A stretch of 64,000 nucleotides of DNA, taken from contig JADJXV010000004.1 in NCBI GenBank assembly GCA_016720145.1, positions 186,001 to 250,000 on the forward strand, given 5' to 3'. Positions within the stretch are counted from its first letter, which is position 1, and every line of letters begins with the position of its first letter. Source of the DNA: Ignavibacteria bacterium (GTDB lineage: Bacteria > Bacteroidota > Ignavibacteria > Kapaibacteriales > UBA961). The translations under genes were made by a program, and so were the position numbers. The notes below the pieces were generated by a model. The model made no database searches. It saw nothing but the letters and a program-made list of their open reading frames with translations, and was not told the DNA's origin. Below, one piece after another: positions 9,261 through 18,692 of this stretch.

Positions 9261-10612
9261 TCATTTTCTTTTTTTGAAATAAAATAGTATTTTTTCTTTA
9301 GGCTTAAGCGTAATAAGCATTAAAGGTGTTATTTCTTTTTGCGATTGAAGTATTACTTTAAAATTCTTCAAGAGGTGTATTAAAGCGATTTGAATTTCCA
9401 TAATGGCATAATGTTCACCTATACATCTATGCTGCCCGGCACTAAAAGGAAAATAAGCGAGATTGTCTCTTTCCTTTACCTTTTCAGGTAGGAAATGTTC
9501 AGGATAAAATTCATTGGGTTTTTCCCAAAACAGAGGATTACGATGTACGAAAAGTGCCGGCATAGTGCAGGAGGTGCCTTTAGGAACAAAATATCCATCA
9601 AGGTAATCATCATTGATAGCTTTTCTGCCAAAACTCCAAACAGGAGGATATAAACGCATACTTTCCTGAATTGTCATTCTAAGAAATGGAAATAGTTTTA
9701 ATGCCTCAATAGTCAGCGGCTCATCTTTATAATTAGCTTGAATCTCCACTCTTAATTTTTCTTCGATTTCAGGATGACGAGCCAGTAAATAAAGCGTCCA
9801 TGTGAGCACCACAGATGTTGTATCATGCCCAGCCACAAACATTGTCATAACTTCATCTAAAAGCTCATTATTAGTAAGTGATTCACCAGTTTCTTCATCG
9901 TTAGACGCCATCAACATGGCCAGTAAATCAGTATGAGTAATTATAGATGATCTTCTCGTCTCAATGATTTCCAATACAATACTTTTAAGTATCTTAATCC
10001 CTCTTTGACCCTTGAATTTTGTAATACTTGGCAGATTCTTAGTCCACTTAATTGCTTTAAAACGATTTGTAGTTAAGTATTGCAAAGCGAGAAATAGATT
10101 TTCTTTTACGAGATTGAACTTATCATTTAGTTCAGTTTGAATTATTGAATTTGTAAGAACAGAAAGTGTAAGATGATTCATTTCATAATCTAAATCCAAT
10201 ATTGATTTATTTTCAACATTGTATTTGCTGATGAAGTTAATTATTGAACCTTCAATTTGTTCCACCAATTTTGCCAGCGATTCTTTACTGAATGCAGGTT
10301 GCGCCATTCTTCTTCTTTTTCGCCACAATTCACCTTCTGTAGTTAGCATTCCTTGGCCAAGTATTTCTTCCAAAAATTGATACGAAGATTTTCTTGAATA
10401 ATTTTTGCATTAACAATTAATACATGTTTTATTAAATCAGGGTGGTTAAGCACATAGAAATTTCTGTTTAGTAGTTGAAAAGAAAATATATTACCCATTT
10501 CGGCGCAATTTTTTTGAAGGAATTTGTAAGGGTCATTCCTAAACAAAAGTAGATGTCCCAAAATTGGCAATTTGCCGGGCGCCTCTCTAGGAATTGTTCG
10601 GTAATTATCCAT
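9261..10612 (-). CDS. Cytochrome P450, one frameshift
   Basis: The protein starts at ATG 10612 and ends at 9261, with a break near 10345-10375 that joins two frames into a ~450-residue P450. Landmarks in order are the N-terminal PGKLPILGHLLLF, the C-helix WRKRRRMAQPAF, the I-helix FVAGHDTTSVV, the ExxR helix ESMRLYPP and the heme-binding loop FPFSAGQHRCIGEHYA with the proximal Cys. It looks like the CYP4/CYP102-related fatty-acid-hydroxylase type, but I cannot fix the subfamily. It is the first gene of the four-gene operon. The break is probably a sequencing indel, because both halves are otherwise perfect. A redox partner is not encoded here. Confidence 0.85.
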
Positions 10613-10679
10613 TGTGGTATATAATGTTTTATCAATCCTTTTTTTTACTTCCTATAGTTCTATTTAAATGACACGTAAC

Positions 10680-10955
10680 ATCCAACTACACACAACCATT
10701 GAGTGTATTACTTAAAAAACCGTCGTCAATATCTCCTGAAATTGTACCTGTGTAGAGCAAAATACTACTCCCAACAATAATCTCAGCTAATTTGTAATAC
10801 CTTGCCATCAAATTACTAATAGTTAGAGAACACATTCCAAACAGCAACATATTTTAAATTCAAAGAATTACGCATAGCCGGGAATACAAATCGAACTTAT
10901 CCATTCGCCCTTTTCACGGGTAGTTCGGATTTCGTTTTTGGTTTCAATTTCTATC
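10680..10955 (-). repeat. Degenerate copy of the sbcC 3' end and flank
   Basis: Read on the minus strand, 10865-10950 encodes a short tail ending REKGEWISSICIPGYA, which resembles the true SbcC C-terminus KKGEGMSSICIVPG at 29.1 kb. The following sequence (AACAATAATCTCAGC, CTTGCCATCAAATTAC, TAACATCCAACTA) resembles 28.87-29.1 kb in the same order. This is a decayed direct repeat across the defence island. No independent gene was seen between 10613 and 11079. Confidence 0.5.
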
Positions 10956-11079
10956 ATGCTTTGAAAAGGCGTCACAATGCAGTAAAACCGTGGTGCTTAT
11001 ACTTTTCCGATATAGGTCTAAGGGAGTTCTCATTCCTTAGTATCTCTCATAATTTTATTTTTCTCGTAAACATGCAAAG

Positions 11080-11894
11080 CTATTGTAGTTTCCTAAGTAA
11101 TGACTTGTTTAATAAGGTTTTGAGTTGTTGTATGGCTATTCTGTTGAGTTGTAAAAGGCGGTCAGGAGCTTGTAAATCTTGTGAGATAAGCACCGCGTTT
11201 AGACTTTCTATATTGGTAAGTACTACCAATTGCTCTAAGGTGGCGTAATCTCTTATGTTTCCTTCTGCTTTTGGATTACTTATACGCCAGTCGGCTGCGG
11301 TTTTACCAAATAAGGCCATGTTCAGCAGGTCAGCCTCGTTAGCATATACATCAGAAGCTTCTTTCTTTGTAAGTACTTTCGGTATAAGGTTTTCCTTAAT
11401 AGCATCGGTGTGTATGTGGTAATTTACTTTGGCAAGAGTGCGTTGCAGATTCCAATTCAGTTTCAGCGGTCACTTTCATCGGCTTTGAGGCGTTGGAATT
11501 CTTTCACAAGGTATATCTTAAACTCAGCACTAATCCACATTCCAAATTCAAACGCGATATCGGAATGGGCATACGTTCCACCATATCTTCCGGCAGTTGC
11601 TTTTAGCCCAATTGCATTCGTTTTTTCAACCCACTCCTTCACACTTATTTTATAATTGTTTAATACGGCCTGACTTTTAATTGTGGCGAATTCGCCATAA
11701 TTAAAATCCGGATTGTAAACGCTTTCCTAAATTCCTAAAAACTCAACGGTATTTCTATTTCTCAGCCAATCAGAGATAAAGAAATCACCATCCTTAGCTT
11801 TAAGCATATCTGTAATAGAAATGTAGTTTTCAACACCAACTTTAATAATGGTAATCTCACTTCCTTTAACTGTTATTTTTTGCGATTTGCTCAT
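11080..11894 (-). pseudogene. KilA-N domain protein, disrupted
   Basis: Translation from ATG 11894 gives MSKSQKITVKGSEITIIK, then an in-frame TAG after NTVEFLGI where the family has Trp. The N-terminal KilA-N domain continues with KEWVEKTNAIGLKATAGRYG and AFEFGMWISAEFKIYLVKEF. A frameshift near 11480 leads into DAIKENLIPK and a C-terminal MALFGKTAADWRISNPKAEG with GNIRDYATLEQLVVL. This is the well-known ~270-residue KilA-N protein of Bacteroidota accessory regions, a putative phage-derived DNA-binding regulator. One stop plus one shift breaks it; both could be assembly errors. Confidence 0.75.
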
Positions 11895-11960
11895 AGCATT
11901 TTATTTCTTGTAAGACTGGTTATAATAATTCAATACCAATGAGGGCAGATACTACAACTT

Positions 11961-12062
11961 CCCATCAACACTTACCGATGAAAGGTTAGTTCGCCACTTC
12001 CTTAGCAAGTGTTTGTACAGTAAGTAATTGCCGTCAGGTGTAGTGCCTGGCGGGATGGGGAA
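11961..12062 (+). repeat. Repeat family A, copy 2
   Basis: It carries CACTTACCGATGAAA, CTTAGCAAGTGTTTG, TAAGTAATTGCCGTCAGGTG and TGCCTGGCGGGATGGGGAA. It sits between the KilA-N pseudogene and the BRO-N/Fic gene. Confidence 0.8.
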
Positions 12063-12087
12063 CAATTGCCGGAGCACCACCATTCTC

Positions 12088-12969
12088 TTAGTCATTTTCT
12101 TCATAGTAATACGAGTAGTCAATCCCTTTCATATACATTTCGCGGTCATGTATTTTGGTGGTGAGAGAATTGTACAAAAGAGTCTTTAGAATATTGCTAT
12201 TTACTGGACTTACCTTCATTGCGTTCATGTAGTCGTGTTTGGCAATTGTGCTCCAATCCACGCATTGTTTGAGGCGTTTTTTTAGTATCAAATCTAACCA
12301 TATTCGGGTGCTTCTGCCGTTGCCTTCCATGAACGGATGGGCGATGTTCATTTCGACATATTTGTTTACAATTTCATCAAATGTCGTCTCCGGCATTGCT
12401 TCTATTTGTTGTAAGGTGTTGTCTAAAAAAGCGTGACATTGCAAATTGAAAACCATCTTTTGAAATGTTTTTGTCTGATTTGCCCTGCAAAATCGTACAA
12501 TCCGCCAAATAAATAGGCGTGGATTTGTTGCAGACCTTGTGTAGTTCCAACTTCTATGCTACTAAGAAACGAACTTTCAAACAAGGCATACGCCTTCGTT
12601 TTACTTTTGCCGTCAATGCTTTCATCGCTGAAGGTAAACCATTCAATAAATCTATTTGCTTTTGTTCCCGGAAACGTTTTGCCCAAGGCGATAATTCCGG
12701 TGTAGTCAAGCATATCGGTTAAATATCGTTTACCGTCTCGTGCTAGGAGTTTCCAACTGGGTAGTAGCACTAACCAACTCGTTTTTTTCTTTCTTCAGCT
12801 TGGCTTTAAGATATTTCCAATAATTGCGCGATTTAGTATAGTCGTCTTGATCGGTCAACACTGCGATAATATCCACTACACTAAACTTCCACGTAGCGTT
12901 CTGCTCGTCCCATACGGCTCGCACTTCGCGGTCATCAAAGAAACGTATCGATATTTTTGTAGTGCTCAT
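12088..12969 (-). CDS. BRO-N/Fic domain protein, two frameshifts
   Basis: Three consecutive frames join into one ~295-residue protein. Residues 1-~75 (ISIRFFDDREVRAVWDEQ, then WKFSVVDIIAVLTDQDDY and NYWKYLKAKLKKE) form a BRO-N-like antirepressor domain. The middle (KLLARDGKRYLTDMLDYTG to HAYLFGGLYDFAGQIRQKH) leads into the Fic domain, whose active site HPFMEGNGRSTR (about 12340-12305) matches HPFx(D/E)GNGRxxR completely. Fic enzymes AMPylate or otherwise modify target proteins. Breaks lie near 12745 and 12445. The chromosomal architecture BRO-N + Fic is common in Bacteroidota, and the C-terminus GIDYSYYYEEND is typical. It is probably intact in the organism. Confidence 0.85.
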
Positions 12970-13182
12970 AGGTTAATATCATCTACTCTGTTACACGATA
13001 TGTATTTGTCTAACAGTATGATAATGTTTGGCTTGTGGGTGGGGATGCAGTATTGACATAAATATATCTCGGCTTGGTGATGGGCGGATTCTTAGAATGT
13101 AAGCTCAATAGAATTCCTATTGTTCACTTTGCACAAATGTTTCTTCGAAAAGCACGTCTTCCGCCATATTGCCAAACTGATT

Positions 13183-13335
13183 TTATGCAGAGGGCTTTAT
13201 TGTCATCTCGGACTTCCGTTTTTTGAAATACTCTAAAATTTCAGCTTTCGTCATTTTTGATAACTTATCGCTTAATTTAACTCGTTGCTGACGCATAAAA
13301 CTAACTGCGTCAAATTGTTTTTCAGTCGTCTTCAT
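13183..13335 (-). CDS. Small antitoxin-like protein downstream of PIN toxin
   Basis: This 50-residue protein starts MKTTEKQFDAVSFMRQQRVK and contains LSDKLSKMTKAEILEYFKKR. Its ATG lies inside the 3' end of the PIN gene (14-nt overlap), so translation is coupled. Short proteins of this FDAVxxMRxxR type commonly accompany PIN toxins in Bacteroidota and Chlorobi. Antitoxin activity is inferred from position and size. Confidence 0.65.
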   Translation of the reverse strand: MKTTEKQFDAVSFMRQQRVKLSDKLSKMTKAEILEYFKKRKSEMTIKPSA

Positions 13336-13784
13336 ATTTTTCAAATTCTCTTGGTGAAGGTATTTCTAGTTGTTTATAGCCGTTTTTATATTGATAGAGT
13401 TGTACCCACGAATCCGTTGAATGTTTACAATATGTTTGAAGTTCCAACTCACTAAAAAGTCTGCCCGATTTATTGTAGCAAGTGCAATGTGCAAGCGATC
13501 CGCAAAACTTGTTTGTCCAACTACTTTTCTTTTATGTATTCTGTTGCGAGGTCAATAGATTCTTCAGTTGTGTCAAGAAATTCTGTGTTGTCAGTTCTGA
13601 TGCTTTTAACTAAATTCTTAACTTTTTCTGGTGCATTCTCAAGTTCATCTTGAGTTACTGCTGAGAACAACAAAGTAAAATCATTGATTTTAATTCTGTC
13701 GAATAACGGAATAGTGTGTTCAGAGAATTCTTCGTCAAAGTATCCTCCAAAAACAGATGTGTCGAGATAAATTCGTTCTTTCAT
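13322..13784 (-). CDS. PIN-domain (VapC-like) ribonuclease toxin, two frameshifts
   Basis: It opens with MKERIYLDTSVFGGYFDEEF, carrying the first PIN acidic residue (Asp8), and later has TQDELENAP. The frame stops at 13521, but the protein clearly continues with VVGQTSFADRLHIALATINR, DFLVSWNFKHIVNIQRIRGY and LEIPSPREFEKYEDD, which is the normal PIN C-terminus. Both breaks fall in A/G runs (AAAGAAAAG and ATATAAAAACGG) and each is repaired by one added base, giving ~154 residues. PIN toxins cleave RNA, often tRNA or rRNA. It pairs with the overlapping small gene. Confidence 0.85.
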
Positions 13785-13860
13785 TTGTCAAAGTTACAAA
13801 AATAAATTAGGGACAGCTATCTAATAGTAAATTTTCAGTCCGGTCGGTTGTTAAAACCGA

Positions 13861-13961
13861 CCGTTAACACTTACCGATGAAACGTCTGTTTGCCACTTCA
13901 TCAGCAAGTGTATATTCGATAAATAATTGCCGTCAGGTGTGGTACCTGGCGGGCGGGGAAA
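13861..13961 (+). repeat. Repeat family A, copy 3
   Basis: It is preceded by a GTCGGTTGTTAAAACCGACCG palindrome, then TTACCGATGAAACGTC, CAGCAAGTGTATATTC, ATTGCCGTCAGGTGTGG and GGCGGGCGGGGAAA. It separates the PIN gene from the next cassette. Confidence 0.8.
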
Positions 13962-14038
13962 ATTTCAAATGTTTCAACGAACATGCATACACACATTTGC
14001 TATACGTTTGTTGGGGTGGTTTTCTTTTCTCTCATTAG

Positions 14039-14595
14039 TTTAAATATTTGCGAAGATCGTTGAATATCTGTCTCCAAATGTTACAGTTCGTATAGTGTCA
14101 AACATAATCATGTCTGGCTTTTTATAAAGTTGTCCATCTGGGTCATAATTAAGCAGACTCTTTTTTTGTTTGTTACTTTAGTTATCAGTCTATCCAAAAG
14201 TCAAGATAATCTTTATTTGTGTTTTCAACTATAATGTGAATGTATAATCTTTAAGAGTCTCGAAAATTTCTGTCCAACTTGTCAATGGTAATTGTCGTGA
14301 AAAACCGTATTCTCTTGATAAAGTCCTTCTGCTTTGTATATCTTTCTTTGCGTTCGCTCATAGCTTGAATGTCTAATACTATCAAAAAATCATCTTTTCG
14401 TATTATTGCATATCCGTTAAACATAAAGTCATCGCATAGTTGCAGAAAAAGAAAATCACTTGACATTTCTAATATAAATCCAGATAGGTTTTCTTCGTTC
14501 CCAAATATTGTTCTTAAAATCTTAACGAAAGATTTATTTTGAATATACTTCTGTAAAGTCAAATCATATTTTTTTATTTTCGCTTCTTGAGTCAT
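14039..14595 (-). CDS. Hypothetical cassette protein, frameshifted
   Basis: From ATG 14595 (MTQEAKIKKYDLTLQKYIQN) the frame is open to 14251. Beyond that stop the same protein seems to continue through shifts, with VENTNKDYLDFWID and then YDPDGQLYKKPDMIMFDTIR, to a stop at 14039, about 185 residues in all. I do not recognise the family. It has mixed alpha/beta composition with no signal peptide. It is bracketed by repeat-A copies, like the other cassettes, so it may be an immunity or antitoxin-type gene, but nothing shows this directly. Confidence 0.45.
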
Positions 14596-14696
14596 TTTGA
14601 TTTTGTGTCTTATAATTACCGCCAACATCCCAATTAACGCAACTTTTGCGCCTAATCCTATAAAATTTTCACTCCGGTCTTTTGTTATTGCAGACC

Positions 14697-15105
14697 GTCA
14701 CCGCCTACCGATAAAAACATCTCTTCGCACCAGCTACTCCAGCAAGTGTTTATTTAACGTGAGTTCGGGATAACAGCAGTGCCTGCATTCGAGAAGCCCA
14801 ATGGGCTACAGTTTCAATAGCCGCATGAAATGCGGGAGCATAAACGGATGCCTCTAAACCTGACGGGGTTTAATCACGTCCAAACCGTCATTAAACCGTT
14901 GGGGACTATTGGGAAACGCCAGATATCCCACCGATTTCAACGGTGGTTATTGATGTTCATCCCTTTCAGGATGGAGTACATGTGAGTGTATATCGAAATT
15001 CCATCTATCACACTTACTATATTGAAAGAAAAGGAGAGGTGGTTATCCCGAACTCACGTTAATTAGTAAATAATTGACGTCGGTGCTTAGCGGAACGGGA
15101 AATCT
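14697..15105 (+). repeat. Repeat family A, copy 4, split by an insertion
   Basis: The left half (CGCCTACCGATAAAAACATC to CCAGCAAGTGTTTATTTAA) ends at 14757. The right half (TTAGTAAATAATTGACGTCG to GCGGAACGGGAAA) resumes at 15061. The 301-nt element between them has terminal inverted repeats. The rejoined halves match the other copies. Confidence 0.8.
14758..15058. mobile_element. MITE-like element with 17-nt terminal inverted repeats and TTAA duplication
   Basis: The ends are CGTGAGTTCGGGATAAC (14758-14774) and its exact reverse complement (15042-15058). TTAA occurs on both sides (14754-14757 and 15059-15062), consistent with a target-site duplication. The interior has no ORF. Instead it holds several short palindromes (GCCCAATGGGC, CCCGCATTTCATGCGG in reverse orientation, CCACCGATTTCAACGGTGG and CCCTTTCAGGATGG). 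A one-ended match to the same inverted repeat lies at 37326-37341. It probably moves non-autonomously; no transposase is present in the window. Confidence 0.7.
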
Positions 15106-15113
15106 CGTTACTT

Positions 15114-16155
15114 TTATTCCGATATTTTCCAATGTCCTGTTTTATCACTACCAATGCGATCTATTCTTCCGTTGTTTCTAAGTTCTTTAATTTTCCGTCG
15201 TACGGTGCTTACACTGATTTTTAAGCGTTCACTAATTTCATGAGCTGTTATGTTGTTGTCTTGCTTAATGATTGAAAATACAGTGTCATTTACAGTGTCA
15301 ATTTGTAGTTTTAGCGGTAACATTTACAGTGTCAATTTGTGGTTTTACAGTGTCAGCAAGAATGTGCATTTCACGGTTTTTGAGCGAATAATTTCGGTTG
15401 TGCAAAAGTTTGAAAGAAAGCGAATCAAAAACATTTCTGTCCTGTAAATCCCTCCTGATGGAAGTCTTCGTAGTTGGCTCTTACAAGTGCATTTCGGAAA
15501 TACCAGAGGATAGTTGGCAAATAATTCGTTATTTACGTGTTTGAAGCCCAATTTTCATACTTGATTAAGAAAATGGCTGTTGTTCGTGTGTTGCACCTAA
15601 AAATGTGGATTTGCCACACGTAAGAAATAAAGTGTGCTATGTGTTCTATAATTTCCTGTTCGCTTAGTCCTTTATAACTAAATTTTCTTTCTTGCTCAAA
15701 ATCATATTCAAACGTAGCTTTCAAGCTGTCCGCACTTGCATAGAGAACAGTTTCGCCATTTAACACCCATTCTTTTTGGGATGTTGTAATCTAAGAATTT
15801 TCCCCACGAATTTGTAAATGCCTGGAAACAATCGACGATGAATGGACAAGTATTCTGCCGGTGAAAAGGTAAAGGTATGCTCACTCAACATTTCAGCAAT
15901 TCGTGCCGAAACCTTGTCGGCTTCTTCGGTGCGGTCATCGTCTGTTTTGGTTGGGTGTTGTAGCCAATTAATAACTGTCAATGAGTTTTTTACTTCATCA
16001 ATTGTTATGTCGCCTTCAATGTTTTGTCTGGCGGTTTCAATGAGGATATTCAGACGATGGTAAACCGTCCACTGTTCGCAGGCCAATAGCAGTTTTCCAA
16101 ATTTTTGCTTTGCCTCCTGCTTTTGTTTGGTTCGCCTTGTATGAATATTCATCAA
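15114..16155 (-). CDS. Fic family protein with C-terminal winged helix, several frameshifts
   Basis: Four frames join in order. First is an N-terminal helical part (KFGKLLLACEQWTVYHRLNI to FTFSPAEYLSIHRRLFPGIY). Then comes the Fic core (ETVLYASADSLKATFEYDF, and an active-site region reading HIFR then NTRTT, equivalent to HxFREGNTRTT). A third part contains FKHVNNELFANYP. The last 69 codons encode a winged-helix DNA-binding domain (NNITAHEISERLKISVSTVR). This is the GNTRT-type Fic protein of ~345 residues. There are at least four single-base breaks, including one at the active site, so catalytic competence cannot be judged from this sequence. Confidence 0.75.
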
Positions 16156-16234
16156 AGTTATCCATTGTTTTCTTTTTAAATGCTATTATTAGGTTAGTTA
16201 TCTATGTTCATTTCCAGTTCTGGCAGTTGCTACA

Positions 16235-16345
16235 ACTGCCAATTACTACCTCACTGTGAAGCGTCGCTACTGGCTTCCTCAACAAGTGTTATGCGGTAAG
16301 AAATTGCGTCAAGGGTGGTGAATTGCCCAGTAGGGCGGGGAGTTT
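16235..16345 (+). repeat. Repeat family A, copy 5 (divergent)
   Basis: It is headed by GGCAGTTGCTACAACTGCC, then ACTACCTCACTGTGAAGCG, CTTCCTCAACAAGTGTT, GCGTCAAGGGTGG and AGGGCGGGGA. It is the most diverged of the forward copies. Confidence 0.65.
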
Positions 16346-16359
16346 TATGCGCTGTCAAC

Positions 16360-17150
16360 TACTGGCTTTCCCAGGATTGGTCGTTCAATAATTGTTTATT
16401 TGCCCAGTTTCAACGATTGTCAACCCTACCAAAAGTTGGAAAATTGCATTCCTTCAGTGTAAACCAGTTGGCAAATTAACTGGTGAAAGATTTTTGTTTG
16501 GCATCAACGTTGTCACTGTCCAATAAACAGTTTCCTTGTCAATAAATTTTGTTCTCCCAATGTCTGAATTTCGATAACCCTCCCGGGTCCCCCCCCCCCT
16601 TCCCCCCCCTCCACCCGGGACTTCCCGCCCCCCCTTTTTTATTTTTTCCCCCCCCTTTCTATGTGAATTTTTCGCTTTAATTGTGGTCTGTAACCAGAAT
16701 TTGCAGGTTTTTTCTCAGCCTTGTTCGAGTCAAATCCTGTTAGTTGTGTAATAAAGTCCAAAAGTAAGTAGACTCAGAATTGTGTGATTAAAGAACACTT
16801 TCCATTACTTTGTCCCAAATCAGATTGTTTGGAAATGTTGTAAAAATTGTCAATGAATAGTTTGCTGTTGGAACAACGGCTTAAATTTGCCAACATGTAA
16901 ACTTGTCCGTCAATCTTTTTTTATCGATTTCCTCAGTAGTCAATCCAGGGCCAAAAGTATGCTTTAAAGTTTTGTGCTAAAATCCTAACGAATGGTTAGT
17001 TTTTAATTACGATTAGGCCAGCCAATCATTGGAGTTAAAAACAAAGTAAGCAATTTCTTTCAAAATATGGTCTTTCTTATCAATGACAGCAACTTCAAAA
17101 TTGTAAGTGTTAATGTAAGAATTGATTTCCATTGACATTTGTCCACAAAA
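16360..17150 (-). pseudogene. Degenerate coding remnant
   Basis: Minus-strand translation from ATG ~17143 gives MSMEINSYINTYNFEVAVID and KKDHILKEIAYFVFNSNDW. Fragments in shifting frames follow (YMLANLSRCSNSKLFIDNFY, then KFIDKETVYWTVTTLMPN). Stops and shifts occur every 40-60 codons, and a homopolymer tract interrupts the middle. The protein family is unrecognised. It may once have been a ~250-residue cassette gene. Confidence 0.4.
16585..16668. other. Low-complexity C/T homopolymer tract, probable assembly artefact
   Basis: Runs of 8-14 C alternate with T runs, unlike anything else in this AT-rich island. The tract sits in the middle of a degenerate gene. Confidence 0.6.
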
Positions 17151-17244
17151 CGCTGATAACATCCCAATAAACGCAACCGTTGCGTGTATTTCTCAAAATA
17201 TATCGCGCTAATATCTACTTTTGCCCTTTTTGCTACTCCCACCA

Positions 17245-17342
17245 AACGTCACCACCTACCAATAAACCATCTCATCACCACATCCTCGGCAAGTGCTTAT
17301 TTAGTAAACAATTGCCGTCAGGTGTAGTGCCTGACAGAACTG
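17245..17342 (+). repeat. Repeat family A, copy 6
   Basis: It carries CGTCACCACCTACCAATAAA, CCTCGGCAAGTGCTTATTT and ATTGCCGTCAGGTGTAGTG. It is preceded at 17160-17240 by the longer arm TAACATCCCAATAAACGCAA seen also at 14625, 23910 and 25215. Confidence 0.8.
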
Positions 17343-17387
17343 AACATTTATTTCCTATCATTTGCAATATAAATACTACCACTTCAA

Positions 17388-18157
17388 TCAATCATCATAA
17401 TTTCTTGTCTCTTGTCGTAAATATTGAAGGTCTTTTTTCAGGTGCTTATTTGGATATCCGGGAAAAGCGTAGCCAAATCACTTACTTTAATACGTTGGTT
17501 GTTTTCATATGTGTGCTTTTATCAGTTTTGTCGGTCATTTAAATAGCTGCTTTTAGATTTAAAACCATCATATTTTTGTTGCAATTTTTGAGTCAATGTA
17601 TGGAGACTATTCAAGAAGAAAATCAACCAGTTATCGATACGTTCAGCTTCTGTTCCTCTGTTTTTTGTCCTGCCATCAGCGCTTCATAATATGCTTTTTA
17701 TGGTGTTCGGATATGGTTTCAAATGAAATGTATTGTATAAATGAATAGCCATTTTTGAGCAAACAGAGTGTCGTTAATAACCTTGAAAGTCTTCCATTTC
17801 CATCTTGAAACGGGTGAATACTTAAGAAATCATAAATGAATGATCCGATAATGAGTAACGGATGGATTGTTTCTTGCTGCAATTGTTGGTTTATCCATTC
17901 CACTACTTCGCTCATTTCGGCTTCCACCAAAGCCGGCTCAGTCGTTGCAAAAATCAATTTTTGTTTCCCGTCAGGATACGTTGCAACTACTTTATTTGAT
18001 AGATAGTCGCAATTTTCCCAGTTCTTTTTTTAAATACCGATTGTTCTCTTTTTCAGCACTATTCCACGTTCTTTATGATCTATAGATCCAATCAACTTTT
18101 AATGATATGTTGATTGGAAATAAAATTGAAGGTTAACTTGTTTATGAATTTATCCAT
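17388..18157 (-). pseudogene. Fic family protein, internally deleted and frameshifted
   Basis: The start at 18157 (MDKFINKLTFNFISNQHIIK) matches the N-terminus of ~350-residue Fic proteins. The region carrying the usual STRIEGA segment is missing. The frame resumes at VVATYPDGKQKLIFATTEP and the Fic core GSFIYDFLSIHPFQDGNGRL, whose active site HPFQDGNGRLSR is complete. After a break near 17680 it continues ALMAGQK, RIDNWLIFFLNSLHTLTQKL and a winged-helix end RIKVSDLATLFPDIQ. At ~256 codons it is about 90 short. The internal deletion suggests a real pseudogene in addition to sequencing indels. Confidence 0.7.
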
Positions 18158-18239
18158 TTTGTATTCCTCAATCATCAAAACATACATTTCAATTATCCAT
18201 TCCAAACTTACGAATTATTTATAATGTATCCATATTTTA

Positions 18240-18415
18240 TCTATAAAGTTTTGGTGAGCGGTGGGCTCTGCAGATATGTGCTACAGGTCGGGGAGGGGAG
18301 TGGTGAGTTTTAGCACTAAACTTCAATTGAAAAACTAATGTTTGATTGATCTCAAAACTGTCTTTGAAAACAAGTAATCCGCCTATTGCAAATGTGCTGT
18401 TATGCGTTCGGAATT
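18240..18415. repeat. Cassette-end element E, copy 1
   Basis: It contains GAGTTTTAGCACTAAACTTC (18304-18323), AGTAATCCGCCTATTGC and TGTGCTGTTATGCG, with TATGTGCTACAGG repeated at the far side. The TTTAGCACTAAA core recurs at 19162-19173. Elements of this layout separate small accessory genes in many Bacteroidota. Confidence 0.5.
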
Positions 18416-18422
18416 CTTTCAA

Positions 18423-18687
18423 TTACGAGAATTTAACAAAGTTGTCTTCGAGTTTTATGCTAAAACTAATTTCTGCTTTAATGCTCTGAAAACTTTTAAA
18501 CGGTGTCGAGTTTGCCAAGTTCTTCTTGGGTCAAATGGCGTTCTTGTCTTGCAGTTTTAATCATTTTACCCAGCACATCCATTCGAAGCTCGTATTCGTA
18601 ATCGTCACGGTCTGCTGTCCCAACCTTACCGATATACTTGTCTTTCATTTCGGTAAGCGAATAGGTCTTGATTTCTTTCGTTGCCAT
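18423..18687 (-). pseudogene. higA: HigA-type XRE antitoxin with internal deletion
   Basis: It begins MATKEIKTYSLTEMKDKYIG and reaches the HTH start ARQERHLTQEELGKL. It then jumps to DTVLKVFRALKAEISFSIKL and DNFVKFS. About 25 residues, including the recognition helix of the XRE domain, are absent, and one T is missing from TTTTAAAAG. It lies 5 nt after the HigB-type toxin gene in the usual toxin-first order. If the deletion is real, the antitoxin could not bind its operator normally. Confidence 0.7.
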
Positions 18688-18692
18688 ATTTT

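Noticed and set aside
17060..17542. Small frames around 17.1-17.5 kb (MVGVAKRAKV..., MRVFLKIYRA...)
   Set aside because: They are built from repeat-A arms and the 3' part of the disrupted Fic gene in wrong frames.
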